A DNA stretch of 64,000 nucleotides from Cognatishimia activa (lineage in GTDB: Bacteria; Pseudomonadota; Alphaproteobacteria; Rhodobacterales; Rhodobacteraceae). Of this stretch, positions 1-9,117 are shown one piece after another (position 1 is the first letter of the stretch; each line of letters begins with the position of its first letter). A program made the translations under genes and the position numbers. The stretch covers positions 1-64,000 of the forward strand of contig NZ_CYTO01000007.1 in NCBI RefSeq assembly GCF_001458335.1, written 5' to 3'. The notes below the pieces were generated by a model, which worked only from the letters and a program-made list of their open reading frames with translations, searched no databases and was not told the DNA's origin.

Positions 1-38
1 CAGTGCGGTTTGGAACGTTCAAACTTTTCCTTAGCCAT
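1..38 (-). CDS. tuf: elongation factor Tu, N-terminal fragment
   Basis: Reading the minus strand from position 38 gives ATG followed by MAKEKFERSKPHC, the characteristic start of bacterial EF-Tu, before the sequence runs off the left edge. EF-Tu is the GTPase that delivers aminoacyl-tRNA to the ribosome. Only 12 full codons are inside the window, so the assignment rests on that N-terminal signature alone. An AAGG-type ribosome site lies just upstream. No fusA or rpsL lies upstream, so this copy is not directly behind fusA as in a str operon and appears to have its own promoter. Confidence 0.8.
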   Translation of the reverse strand, partial: MAKEKFERSKPH

Positions 39-96
39 TACGAGGCGCCTTCTATGTTTAGGGGCCTCACAATGGCCCAATTTGTCTTCCGGGCGG

Positions 97-125
97 CAAA
101 TATTGCTTTGCGGACAAAAAATCAA
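97..125 (-). promoter_or_regulatory. putative promoter of tuf
   Basis: On the minus strand TTGATT (125-120) and TATTTG (102-97) are separated by 17 bases, a reasonable sigma-70-type pair. It sits about 60 bases upstream of the EF-Tu start codon. Call by eye only. Confidence 0.35.
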
Positions 126-214
126 GCGGGAGTTTTATCACGTATCCCTACAAAACATGAATTTTTAGCAACGTTGCGCTGATGCAAATAAAGGGTGGCC
201 GTAGCGGTAGAAAT

Positions 215-805
215 CTATTCTTCGATCTGCTCCGGTTTTTTGTCTTTCCAGCACTCGCTGAGCGCCTCCTCGGACGGGTTATCCGTCATACATTCAGCAT
301 TCTCTGCCAACCATTTCTCGATATTGCGTGCGGCATTGGCCGAGAGCGCTGCGATCTGTTCTTCACGGGTCTTGGTATGACCCGACCCCAGAATCGGAGT
401 GCCGCCAAAGTTTTCAAACGCCAGAATTTGTGCGGGCTTTTCATGGAACTTTCCGCCCGCCCGATCATCCCAAGCTGTCACAGTCACAATCAGCACTGAT
501 TTTGGCGTATAAACCAGTGGAACGCCTGGCCGCGCAAGAACATAGGCTCCAATGTTAACGCCCAAATGCACCATGCGCTCACCGTCATAGCGCCCCAGTC
601 GTTTATCAAGTTGCGCTTTGAGCGCTTCTGTCAGCTCTTCTGGCGTCGCATTGCGTGACGTCGGACCTTTTTGCAAATCCGGCGCAATGACGATGTTATG
701 ACCGAGTGTGAAATCGCCGAGATCGAGCTTGGTTGGATTTTCGCTGTCTTCGGCGCAAGCCGTCAGGGTTAGAACCAAAGCAAGAAGCGCGAAAATTCTG
801 GTCAT
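215..805 (-). CDS. putative lipoprotein of unknown function
   Basis: Encodes 196 residues. The N-terminus MTRIFALLALVLTLTACAED is a typical lipoprotein signal with lipobox LTAC, so the mature protein should be lipidated on the Cys and anchored in the envelope. The rest is soluble, without further membrane segments, and I do not recognise the domain; the C-terminal half carries Cys-containing acidic sequence ending in a charged tail. The open frame continues further upstream to 1144, but the ATG at 805 is chosen because it places the signal peptide at the N-terminus and because the upstream part overlaps the divergent P450 gene. Function unknown. Confidence 0.75.
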   Translation of the reverse strand: MTRIFALLALVLTLTACAEDSENPTKLDLGDFTLGHNIVIAPDLQKGPTSRNATPEELTEALKAQLDKRLGRYDGERMVHLGVNIGAYVLARPGVPLVYTPKSVLIVTVTAWDDRAGGKFHEKPAQILAFENFGGTPILGSGHTKTREEQIAALSANAARNIEKWLAENAECMTDNPSEEALSECWKDKKPEQIEE

Positions 806-959
806 AGAGACGTCCTTAAATCGTAAGCCCTCATGGGATAGCCTAAGCGATGGCTTGTGGCAATTCTTGCTTGGATCACGATCAGTTTGTCGCCAGTTTG
901 CAGCCAGAGACTCGATTTTGGCAGAAGGCTTGCTACTGTTTAACAGCGAAGGAGACCTG

Positions 960-2309
960 ATGACGCAATTACCCGTTCGAGCGAGCCTAGCGACCAAGCC
1001 GCTTGGGCTTTGGGCAAGCCTTAAGGCCGCCCGTCGAAACCTGCTCGAAATTTTGCCGGTTCTTGCGGTCAAACAACCAATGGTGTCCGGCAAAGTCGGT
1101 GTGCGCTGGCACATGGTAATGGACCCGGTCGCAATCCGGCACATGTTGCTGGATCGCCTTGACGATTACCCAAAATCAAAAGCCACTAAGAACGTTTTGA
1201 AACCTGCAATTGGAAACAGCCTTTTTATTGCTGAGGGCGCTGAATGGCGCTGGCAACGACGGGCGGCGGCGCCCGTCTTCTCTCACCGCAATGTAACGGC
1301 CCTTGCGCCAATCATGACCGCCGCAGCCGAGGAATGTTGTCGGCGAATTAATGACCAATCCCCGAAAGCAGTGAACCTTTTAGATGAAATGGTAGGTACC
1401 ACCTTTGACGTGATCGCAGATGTCACCTTTTCAAGTGAGGGCGGTTTCGACGTGCAAGCGGTCCACAAAGCGATCGATGCTTATATTGATGACGCGGGGA
1501 AGGTCTCCATCCTCGACATGATTGGAGCGCCGGATTGGATTCCGCGCCCCGGGAGACTGTTTTATGGATCTGCGATCGGCGACATGAAAGCGGTCGCGGA
1601 TCGGGCAATTGTGTCACGGCAGAATGCCGGAGCTCGGGCGATTCCGGACCTTTTGGATCTGCTCTTGGCAGGCGAAGACCCAGAGACCAAACGCAGCATG
1701 AACATCGCAGAGCTGCGTGATAACCTATTGACCTTCATTGTTGCAGGTCACGAAACCACTGCCTTGAGCCTTGCTTGGGCGTTTTACCTATGCGCGTTCG
1801 ATCAGGACGTCCAAGATAAGGCGCGCGAAGAAATAAAGTCTGTATGCGGCGAAAACGCGGTAACCGGAGATGATGTTTCAAAGCTGCCATATGTGCGCAT
1901 GATCATCGATGAAGCGCTTAGACTTTACCCACCTGCCGGCATCGTATCACGCACAGCTCAATCTGATGACATGCTTTGTGGCCGCGAAATCCGTCCCGGC
2001 GATACGGTGATGATCCCTATCTATGCATTGCACCGCAATGAAGCGCTGTGGGACGAACCTGATGCCTTCCGTCCTGAACGCTTTGCCGATCGAAAAGCCA
2101 TTGACCGTTATGCTTATTTGCCCTTTGGCGACGGCCCCCGCATTTGTATAGGTGCCAGCTTTGCAATCCAGGAGGCCGTGATCATCCTCGCGACCTTGCT
2201 TGGGACATTCAGGTTCACGCCCATCGAAGGTCGAAAGCCGCAACCTGTCATGATACTCACAACCCGGCCCGAAGGCGGTGTGTGGCTGAACGCAGAACCA
2301 GTTACGTGA
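960..2309 (+). CDS. cytochrome P450
   Basis: A 449-residue heme-thiolate monooxygenase. Diagnostic motifs are the I-helix oxygen-activation motif AGHETT (about residues 262-267), the K-helix ExxR (E318-R321, in DEALRLYPP), the PERF element, and the heme loop FGDGPRICIG with the axial cysteine at about residue 396. No transmembrane anchor is visible, as expected for a soluble bacterial enzyme. The ATG at 960 is preceded by GGAGAC and gives a normal family length; the frame is open further upstream but that part overlaps the divergent lipoprotein gene. No ferredoxin or reductase gene is adjacent, so the redox partner must be encoded elsewhere. Substrate cannot be inferred. Confidence 0.9.
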   Translation: MTQLPVRASLATKPLGLWASLKAARRNLLEILPVLAVKQPMVSGKVGVRWHMVMDPVAIRHMLLDRLDDYPKSKATKNVLKPAIGNSLFIAEGAEWRWQRRAAAPVFSHRNVTALAPIMTAAAEECCRRINDQSPKAVNLLDEMVGTTFDVIADVTFSSEGGFDVQAVHKAIDAYIDDAGKVSILDMIGAPDWIPRPGRLFYGSAIGDMKAVADRAIVSRQNAGARAIPDLLDLLLAGEDPETKRSMNIAELRDNLLTFIVAGHETTALSLAWAFYLCAFDQDVQDKAREEIKSVCGENAVTGDDVSKLPYVRMIIDEALRLYPPAGIVSRTAQSDDMLCGREIRPGDTVMIPIYALHRNEALWDEPDAFRPERFADRKAIDRYAYLPFGDGPRICIGASFAIQEAVIILATLLGTFRFTPIEGRKPQPVMILTTRPEGGVWLNAEPVT

Positions 2310-2315
2310 TCGCCC

Positions 2316-3455
2316 CTACTGACAAATCGCGCGCAGTTGCACCCATTCCTGATTGCTCATAATCGGTTGCGCCGCAAAGCCACGCGCTTCCGCATCCATC
2401 TGCCATGCCCGAGAGAGCGCGATGCGTTCCGTCAGTGTTGGGTGGGTCTGGAAATGAGAGTGTACGCCTTCGGATTCCCCATATTGGTCAGCGAGACGGT
2501 GGAACATATCCCCCAAAGCGCCAGGCGCGATGGAGGCGGCCTCCATTGTTACCATGGCGAAATTGTCCGCTTCGTGTTCGGCGGCTTGAGAATACTGAGC
2601 CTCGATGAGCCGTTCCGTCAGGAACAGAACCAAAGCGCCGCCTGCGAAATCACCAAGCAAAAGGCCCAGAACACCGATTGAGCCTGCAGATCGCATTGCA
2701 TGGCGCGTAGGGTCGCGACTTTCCACATGACCCATTTCATGGGCAAAGACCGCTGCGACTTCCTCTGGCGTTTCTGCCGCCTTGATCAAACCGTCAAACA
2801 AGATGATATGGCCACCGGGCAGCGCAAACGCGTTGACCATCGGATGGTCGAGCACATGCACGGTCATTTCGATCGGTAACTCAGCATGCGCTTCAAGTCG
2901 GCCCCGCATCATGTCGAGCGCCGCGAGCCCATCTTGGTTTTCGCAGATCGGGAGTTCGCCAATACCCGTTTCATCCAACACAGTTCGGATTTGGCTCAAG
3001 GTCGCCTCACCCAGAGCCTTTTCGCCTTCTGGCGGGATAAATTCTGCTAGCTGATCCGCCAGAATTGGCACCAAGACAAATATAATAAGAGCGACGGACG
3101 CAACGGCTCCAAACGCCCAAGCCAACACCTTGGAGCGACGCACATGAGTGTTTCGGCGCGTTAGGTTTGGGCACCGTTTCGCCAAACGCATCTCATCCGT
3201 GATCAACCGCGCGACTGGATCATGCGCATTGGCGAGCACCAGTTCTGATCTATCCGCTTGATCGGGCAACCACCGCACATCCTCTAGTGACCACAGCACG
3301 TGCCGACCCGCAAATTCGATCACCAAGGCCTGCTGGCCTTCTTCTATACGAATGCGTGCAGGGTGCGCGACTGCGCTTTCGCCATCAAAATATGTGCCCA
3401 ACGCGCCCAGCGCCGCGGGTCGCTCGCCGACGCGGATCGTGGTTTGATCACTCAT
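2316..3455 (-). CDS. M48 family zinc metallopeptidase, membrane anchored
   Basis: A 379-residue peptidase of the Ste24/HtpX-like M48 family. The zinc motif HEMGH is at residues 239-243 and a third ligand Glu is likely E293 in EHEADNFA. A hydrophobic segment at about residues 110-131 follows an N-terminal region of about 100 residues, and a second hydrophobic stretch follows the active site (about 256-280). The active site is expected in the periplasm or at the inner membrane, by family. Its start codon overlaps the stop of the upstream DUF898 gene by 4 bases, so the two are translationally coupled. Its 3' end almost abuts the convergent P450 gene. Confidence 0.85.
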   Translation of the reverse strand: MSDQTTIRVGERPAALGALGTYFDGESAVAHPARIRIEEGQQALVIEFAGRHVLWSLEDVRWLPDQADRSELVLANAHDPVARLITDEMRLAKRCPNLTRRNTHVRRSKVLAWAFGAVASVALIIFVLVPILADQLAEFIPPEGEKALGEATLSQIRTVLDETGIGELPICENQDGLAALDMMRGRLEAHAELPIEMTVHVLDHPMVNAFALPGGHIILFDGLIKAAETPEEVAAVFAHEMGHVESRDPTRHAMRSAGSIGVLGLLLGDFAGGALVLFLTERLIEAQYSQAAEHEADNFAMVTMEAASIAPGALGDMFHRLADQYGESEGVHSHFQTHPTLTERIALSRAWQMDAEARGFAAQPIMSNQEWVQLRAICQ

Positions 3456-4762
3456 ATCGCAGCCCCCACATCCAACGCTTCTGCGAACCCTTCTGCCTCG
3501 CCAAATTCATCGCGGGGCCTTTGGGATACATTGGCGAGTTCACCCAAATTGATGATCGTTAAGCTCGACGCAAAGTGGCGCATCATCGGGAAGCGAATGA
3601 AGGTGTGCATCAGGACAGACCACATCAAAAACAGCAAGAAATAAGACGCGATGGCGATGGCCGTGAGAACCGGTTGCGGCAGAGTTTCGACGGTCCCCGA
3701 CTCCAATCCCATGGCTGCCATTCCATCAGACTCAAACACCAGAACCATAATCACGATGATCGGCGTCAAAATGAGTGCTCCTACGAGACCTGCAAATGAG
3801 TATCCCCAGAAATAAATACCGGTGACTTTCCAGAAGCGTGGCTTGATGTCGAGCGACGCATCGCCCGCTGATTTATGAGACGTGAGGTAGCGCACCCGTT
3901 TCACATTATAGTTTACCAAAGCCAAAAGCAGCCAGATCGGAGCAATGAAAGCAACGATTGGTGCTGCTAGAACGAGGGCCTGCCACAAGGCAGATGTCTC
4001 AGGCGGCGTCGGGTTATCTTCCAGAACCCAATCAAAGTTTTGCATGGCTTGGTATCCCTCGTATCCCAAAACACCGAAGGCAAATCCCGACGCGAGAACT
4101 GGAAGCCACACGCCAACCCACGGGCGCAACAAACCAAACCAACTGCCATTTTGGGTGAGCTTTTGCGCCCCAAAATAGGTGCGGTCGGTGATGTATTTTT
4201 CCAAATAAAACGCCTTGCGCGGCCAGAGAACGCCTAGCGTGATAATCGTCAAAAACCAGTGCCACAAGGCGCGCACCGCAAATCCCCATGCACCCGGCTC
4301 CAAACCAAAACGCACGCCCCGCCAACGCGTTCGTGCCAAGACGTATCGCCGCGCACGGTAGCGGGCATAGAACCATAAAGGGATGACCCCGAGAAAGCTC
4401 AACAAATAGGCCGCGAAATTGCCATTAAACAAAGAGAAGCTCAGGAACATGAGAAGCAGATTCACGATGCCAATGTAGAACGCTAAGAAGACCACGGCGA
4501 TTAAGAACCCAAGAAGTTTCTCCCAGGGGTCACCGACGTACTCCAAGGGATGGCCGCTCGGCCGCCACGCAGACCAATACCAACGACGCAGACGAGTCTT
4601 CATCCAGAACCGATAAAATCCAAGCGTGAGTACGGTCAGCAAACCCATGCGCAGCGCCAACCAAAACAATCGAGCGCGCCGTCCGGCAAACTCGGTCTGC
4701 GTTGGCACTTCTGTTTCTGGCTCACCTGAACGTGCTGCCTCCCAAGGAGATATCACCTGCAC
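3452..4762 (-). CDS. DUF898 (YjgN-like) multi-pass membrane protein
   Basis: A 436-residue, strongly hydrophobic protein. It carries several blocks of Trp/Tyr/Arg-rich sequence between membrane helices, such as YRFWMKTRLRRWYW near the N-terminus and RYRARRYVLARTRWRGVRFG in the middle, which is the look of the DUF898/YjgN family. About six to eight membrane segments can be seen. Molecular function of the family is not established. It is translationally coupled (ATGA overlap) to the M48 peptidase gene, so the two probably act together at the inner membrane. The start at 4762 gives a short soluble lead before the first helix. Confidence 0.8.
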   Translation of the reverse strand: MQVISPWEAARSGEPETEVPTQTEFAGRRARLFWLALRMGLLTVLTLGFYRFWMKTRLRRWYWSAWRPSGHPLEYVGDPWEKLLGFLIAVVFLAFYIGIVNLLLMFLSFSLFNGNFAAYLLSFLGVIPLWFYARYRARRYVLARTRWRGVRFGLEPGAWGFAVRALWHWFLTIITLGVLWPRKAFYLEKYITDRTYFGAQKLTQNGSWFGLLRPWVGVWLPVLASGFAFGVLGYEGYQAMQNFDWVLEDNPTPPETSALWQALVLAAPIVAFIAPIWLLLALVNYNVKRVRYLTSHKSAGDASLDIKPRFWKVTGIYFWGYSFAGLVGALILTPIIVIMVLVFESDGMAAMGLESGTVETLPQPVLTAIAIASYFLLFLMWSVLMHTFIRFPMMRHFASSLTIINLGELANVSQRPRDEFGEAEGFAEALDVGAAI

Positions 4763-4804
4763 TCTTCACTCCATCCGATCGCCGGCGGCCGATCGACCCT
4801 TAAA

Positions 4805-4838
4805 GAAAAAAGCCGGCCCAATTCTCTCGGGCCGGCTT
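4805..4838 (-). terminator. rho-independent terminator of parC
   Basis: A perfect 10-base-pair inverted repeat, AAGCCGGCCC and GGGCCGGCTT (4810-4819 and 4829-4838), with a 9-base loop, is followed on the minus strand by a T-rich run. It lies 5 bases past the parC stop and before the next minus-strand gene. Confidence 0.85.
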
Positions 4839-4842
4839 GTCA

Positions 4843-7152
4843 TCAATTAAACTTGTTGTCGCGTGGGAAGCCCCGTGGCGCCATACGCCCAGTCCCAGCC
4901 CGTTTCCCTGTCCATTCAGCGAGCTCGGTTTCCGAACGCGTGCGCCCTGCTGGATCTTTCCAGCTTAGGCCTTCTTCTTTGTTGAAGGTGGTTGCGTCGC
5001 TTAGGCCGCCGTCTTTGTACTTCTGCAGCCGAACGCCTTTGCCGCGCCCCATGACCGGAAGTTCATCGATATCAAAAACCAGCACTTTGCGGTTTTCACC
5101 GACACAAGCGACGCTGTCACCTGCAATTGGCTTACAAACCAAAGCTTTCACGTCGCCTTTCACGTTCAGCACCTGCTTCCCTGTCCGGGTTTGCGCAAGC
5201 ACGTCATTCTCATCAACAACAAAACCGTCGCCCGCGGTCGATGCGACAAGCAGTTTTCGATCCGATTGATGTATGAAAATGTCCACAATTTCTGCTTCAT
5301 TCGGCAGGTCGACCATAAGACGCAGAGGTTCCCCCATACCACGTCCGCCAGGTAGGTTGCTTGCCGACATAGTATAGAACCGTCCATTCGTGCCAAAGAC
5401 CAACAAACGATCCGTGGTTTCAGCGTGGAAAATAAACCGCGGACCGTCACCATCCTTGAACTTCAACTCGCGGGTCAGGTCGATATGGCCAGACATCGCT
5501 CTGATCCAGCCCATCTGAGAGCAAACGACGGTTATTGGTTCACGGTCGATCATCGCTTCGATCGGCACTTCTTCGAACTCACCGGCCTCGGCAAATTGCG
5601 TACGGCGCGCGCCGCCGTCATAGTCTTTACCGAACTTTTTCTTGGTGTCTTTCAACTGGTCGCTAATGCGGGTCCATTGCAGACTTTCGCTTGCAAGCAG
5701 GTCCTCAAGATCCGCACGCTCGGCCATCAACTCGTCACGTTCTTTGACCAGTTCCATCTCTTCCAAACGGCGCAAGCTGCGCAGGCGCATGTTGAGGATG
5801 GCTTCGGCTTGGACCTCTGATAGTTCGCCTTCACCCTTTGCAGGCAGCGGCGATTTATAGTCGTCCTCGGAAGTGGCACGGACAAACTCACCACCCCACT
5901 CTTCTGCCATCAAAGCTTGTTTCGGCGCATCGTCATAGCGAATGATGTCGATCACACGATCAAGGTTGAGGAAGGCGATGATAAAGCCTTCCAAAACCTC
6001 TAACCGGTGGTCGATCTTGTCCATACGGTGTTTGGAACGGCGTTTGAGAACATCACGACGGTGATCCAGGAAGGCCTGCAGCACTTCCTTCATCGAACAG
6101 ACCTTTGGCGTCACGCCGTCGATCAAAACGTTCATGTTCAGGCTGAAGCGTGTTTCCAGATCACTGGATTTGAACATCATGTTCATCAGAATGTCTGGTT
6201 CAACATTCTTGGAGCGCGGCTCAAGGATGATACGAATATCATCGGCGGATTCGTCGCGAATATCGCCGAGGATCGGCACCTTTTTGGTCTGGATCAGCTC
6301 CGCGACTTTTTCGATCAGCTTAGACTTCTGAACCTGATACGGGATTTCAGTGACAACAATCTGCCATTGACCGCGCCCAAGGTCTTCGACCTCCCATTTC
6401 GACCGCAAGCGGAAAGACCCGCGACCTGTCTTGTAGGCGTTCGCGATGTTTTCTTTCGGCTCAACGATAACGCCACCAGTCGGGAAATCAGGCCCAGGCA
6501 CATAGTTCAGCAGCGTGTCATCGCGCGCATCTGGTGTTTTGATCAGGTGCAGACAGGCGTCGATGAGTTCAACGATATTGTGCGGCGGAATATTGGTCGC
6601 CATACCCACGGCGATCCCGGCAGCGCCATTGGCCAACAGTGTTGGAAATTCTGTCGGAAGAACGACAGGTTCCGTCAGGCGCCCATCATAGTTGTCCCGG
6701 AAATCAACCGCGTTTTCTTCAAGACCCTGCAGCATGGCCTCTGCCACAAAGGTCATCCGCGCTTCTGTGTAACGCGAGGCCGCTGGGTTATCGCCGTCGA
6801 TATTGCCGAAATTACCTTGGCCATCGACCAATGGGTACCGGACGTTAAAGTCCTGCGCCAAACGCGCCATGGCATCGTAAATCGCTGCGTCACCGTGAGG
6901 GTGGAAGTCCCCCATCGTATCGCCGGAAATCTTCGCAGACTTTAGAAACTTGCCACCTGACGCCAACTTCAGGCGGTTCATTGCATAGAGGATTCGGCGG
7001 TGCACCGGCTTCAGACCGTCCCGTGCATCGGGCAGCGCCCGGTGCATAATCGTACTCAGTGCATAGGTCAGATAGCGTTCGCCAATCGCTCGGCGCAGTG
7101 GCTCCGCCACTTCCAAGGATGGGCTGTCTTCGTCGTCAATAATATCCGTCAT
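4843..7152 (-). CDS. parC: DNA topoisomerase IV subunit A
   Basis: A 769-residue type IIA topoisomerase breakage-reunion subunit that decatenates daughter chromosomes together with ParE. The N-terminal domain includes RAIGERYLTYALSTIM, the DARDGLKPVHRRILYAM segment and the catalytic tyrosine at about Y128 in ASRYTEAR. The C-terminal part has the degenerate beta-propeller repeats. Distinguishing it from GyrA: the C-terminal domain is short and there is no clear GyrA box. At the two positions matching E. coli ParC Ser80 and Glu84 this protein has Ala and Asp (HPHGDAAIYDAM), a natural difference. The ATG at 7152 is chosen over an in-frame codon at 7239 because MTDIIDDEDSPS is a normal family start. 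Confidence 0.9.
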   Translation of the reverse strand: MTDIIDDEDSPSLEVAEPLRRAIGERYLTYALSTIMHRALPDARDGLKPVHRRILYAMNRLKLASGGKFLKSAKISGDTMGDFHPHGDAAIYDAMARLAQDFNVRYPLVDGQGNFGNIDGDNPAASRYTEARMTFVAEAMLQGLEENAVDFRDNYDGRLTEPVVLPTEFPTLLANGAAGIAVGMATNIPPHNIVELIDACLHLIKTPDARDDTLLNYVPGPDFPTGGVIVEPKENIANAYKTGRGSFRLRSKWEVEDLGRGQWQIVVTEIPYQVQKSKLIEKVAELIQTKKVPILGDIRDESADDIRIILEPRSKNVEPDILMNMMFKSSDLETRFSLNMNVLIDGVTPKVCSMKEVLQAFLDHRRDVLKRRSKHRMDKIDHRLEVLEGFIIAFLNLDRVIDIIRYDDAPKQALMAEEWGGEFVRATSEDDYKSPLPAKGEGELSEVQAEAILNMRLRSLRRLEEMELVKERDELMAERADLEDLLASESLQWTRISDQLKDTKKKFGKDYDGGARRTQFAEAGEFEEVPIEAMIDREPITVVCSQMGWIRAMSGHIDLTRELKFKDGDGPRFIFHAETTDRLLVFGTNGRFYTMSASNLPGGRGMGEPLRLMVDLPNEAEIVDIFIHQSDRKLLVASTAGDGFVVDENDVLAQTRTGKQVLNVKGDVKALVCKPIAGDSVACVGENRKVLVFDIDELPVMGRGKGVRLQKYKDGGLSDATTFNKEEGLSWKDPAGRTRSETELAEWTGKRAGTGRMAPRGFPRDNKFN

Positions 7153-7304
7153 AATGAAGTGATACAGGGACGCTTGAATCGCGACAAGCAAGGTTACGGG
7201 GAAATCGTCGCCTTTTTTCCGCCAGAGGCACACCTGCACACCATGCTAGAGTGATTCCCAAGTTGCATAGCGCTGCTGCTAGCGTGCAATGGGGGATATG
7301 GTAA

Positions 7305-7907
7305 ATGGTACGTTATATTGCGATTAGTTTTGGTGTGCTCGGTTTAGGCTTTTACGAACTGAGCGGTGGGTCTGACTTTGAACCGGCTCAATGGCGGGAG
7401 GTTAAAGCACCTGCAGTCGAGGAAAGTGTTCTGGAAACGCCTGCTGAAGATGTGGCTGCGGTCCAAACTCTAAAGGTCGAAACGAAAATAGATGACAATA
7501 AAGGTGCGCTGCTTACGGCATCCGCGAAAGATGAAAATCCACTATTGATCCTCGCGTCTGTGCCGACAACACGGCGTCTTGTCGGAGCCGCTGCGCCGAC
7601 ACCGACTGCGGAACGCGCGATACTCGGCCCTGAAGAGCAGAAGGCGGTCGCGCTCACCTCAAACGAAGATCGCTTTGCGCAAGCAACGGTGATTGAAGAA
7701 GCACCCGACTTCCGCCGCGTCAGCGGCAGCCGCGTGAATATGCGCAACGGTCCCGGCACTGAATATTCCGTCATCGGTAAGTTGGTGCGCGGCAATGATG
7801 TTCAGGTCCTGCAAGATCCGGGATTTGGCTGGGTTAAACTTCAGGTGGTTGAAACAGGTCGCGTTGGCTGGATGTCCGCATCTCTTCTGAAAAAAGTCGA
7901 GTTCTGA
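7305..7907 (+). CDS. SH3 domain-containing protein, membrane anchored or secreted
   Basis: A 200-residue protein. An N-terminal hydrophobic stretch (about residues 3-18) acts as signal or anchor. A long Ala/Glu/Thr/Pro-rich, probably disordered linker follows (about 25-135), then a bacterial SH3 (SH3_3) domain at about 140-198 with the hallmark GSRVNMRNGPGTEYSVIGKL and GWVKLQV...GWMSASLL pattern. Such domains usually bind cell-wall or envelope material, so a periplasmic role is likely. It is divergent from parC and followed by an SDR gene. Precise function unknown. Confidence 0.8.
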   Translation: MVRYIAISFGVLGLGFYELSGGSDFEPAQWREVKAPAVEESVLETPAEDVAAVQTLKVETKIDDNKGALLTASAKDENPLLILASVPTTRRLVGAAAPTPTAERAILGPEEQKAVALTSNEDRFAQATVIEEAPDFRRVSGSRVNMRNGPGTEYSVIGKLVRGNDVQVLQDPGFGWVKLQVVETGRVGWMSASLLKKVEF

Positions 7908-7993
7908 GAACCTGATAGCGGGAAATTCCAAACGCCCAATTGTCTTCGCCTAATAGCGACCGTAACCTGCCGCAAATCGCGCGGCAGGAACAA

Positions 7994-8821
7994 ATGCAAC
8001 AGAAATCAGTGCTTATCACAGGATGCTCTTCAGGCATCGGATTGGACGCAGCTCAGGGCCTGCAGAAACAAGGCTGGCGCGTATTTGCGTCTTGCAGAAA
8101 ACAAGAAGACTGTGATCGCTTAATCGGCATGGGTTTTGAAAGCCCGCGCATCGATTACCAAGAACAGACCACGATCCGGGCGGGCCTCAAAGAGGTCTTA
8201 GATGCCACCGGCGGCACGCTTGATGCCTTGTTCAACAATGGTGCATTCGCCGTTCCCGGAGCGGTGGAGGACCTGCCCACGGATGGCCTGCGGGACATCT
8301 TTGAGGCTAATTTCTTTGGCTGGCACGAACTGACGAAACACGTCATCCCGGTCATGCGCTCCCAAGGCTATGGACGTATTGTTCAAAACTCATCCGTTCT
8401 GGGCTTTGTACCTGCCCGCTGGCGCGGTGCTTACGTCGCCACCAAATACGCGCTTGAAGGTCTAACGGATGTCCTACGGATTGAGATGCGCGACACGCCA
8501 ATTAAGATCATCATGATCGAACCGGGGCCTGTGACCTCAAAGATCCGTCAAAACGCGATCCCACATTTCGAACGCTGGATTGATTGGGAAAACTCCGCGC
8601 GCGCTGAACAGTATGAAAGGCTCAAACACCGCCTGTATTTCAAAGAAGGCAACGATGCGTTTGAGCTGCCTCCTTCTGCTGTGACGCGGAAACTGATCCA
8701 CGCTTTGGAAGCCAATCGTCCCAAACCGAGATACTACGTCACAACGCCTACATATTTGATGGGTGCGTTTCGCCGCTTCTTGCCCACACGTGGTCTCGAC
8801 TGGCTCACCGCCAAAAGCTAA
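7994..8821 (+). CDS. short-chain dehydrogenase/reductase (SDR) family oxidoreductase
   Basis: A 275-residue classical SDR. The cofactor-binding TGxxxGIG motif is at residues 9-16 (TGCSSGIG), NNGAF replaces the usual NNAG at about 81-85, and the catalytic Ser/Tyr/Lys are about S133-S134, Y147 and K151 (YVATK). Length and layout fit the 17-beta-hydroxysteroid dehydrogenase-like SDR subgroup. The ATG at 7994 is chosen because AGGAA lies 5-6 bases upstream and the protein then begins directly at the first Rossmann strand; an in-frame TTG at 7940 would add 18 residues. Substrate unknown. Confidence 0.85.
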   Translation: MQQKSVLITGCSSGIGLDAAQGLQKQGWRVFASCRKQEDCDRLIGMGFESPRIDYQEQTTIRAGLKEVLDATGGTLDALFNNGAFAVPGAVEDLPTDGLRDIFEANFFGWHELTKHVIPVMRSQGYGRIVQNSSVLGFVPARWRGAYVATKYALEGLTDVLRIEMRDTPIKIIMIEPGPVTSKIRQNAIPHFERWIDWENSARAEQYERLKHRLYFKEGNDAFELPPSAVTRKLIHALEANRPKPRYYVTTPTYLMGAFRRFLPTRGLDWLTAKS

Positions 8822-8909
8822 TTTCTATACCCTGCGGCAAGCTTTCTTATCGCTTTCCTATCGATTTCAAGGCAAACGCAACTAACTTAAGACGCGAAAG
8901 GATCGAGCT

Positions 8910-9113
8910 ATGTTGCTAGAAGACCCGCTGTTTATTGTCGTTGCGATTGCCACACTTTTGGTTCTGGTCATCCTGACCATTGGTATTGGAGGATTTGCCC
9001 GAGGCGGCGAATTCAACAAAAAGCATGCCAACAGGCTGATGCGATATCGGATCATTGCGCAAGCCGTCGCGATCATCTTGATCCTCGTCTTCATTGCCCT
9101 TCGTGGAGGATAA
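8910..9113 (+). CDS. HIG1-like twin-transmembrane small protein
   Basis: A 67-residue protein with two hydrophobic helices (about residues 6-27 and 47-65) joined by a short polar loop GGEFNKKHANRLMRYRIIAQ. The N-K-x-M-R-x-R-x-x-x-Q pattern is that of the bacterial HIG1/twin-TM small proteins, homologous to factors that associate with respiratory complexes in mitochondria. It is in the same direction as the downstream adenosyltransferase gene, with only 4 bases between them, so they form an operon. Confidence 0.8.
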   Translation: MLLEDPLFIVVAIATLLVLVILTIGIGGFARGGEFNKKHANRLMRYRIIAQAVAIILILVFIALRGG

Positions 9114-9117
9114 CAAC

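Noticed and set aside
708-959. N-terminal extension of the P450 gene
   Set aside because: Overlaps the lipoprotein gene's signal peptide region and lacks a P450-like sequence.
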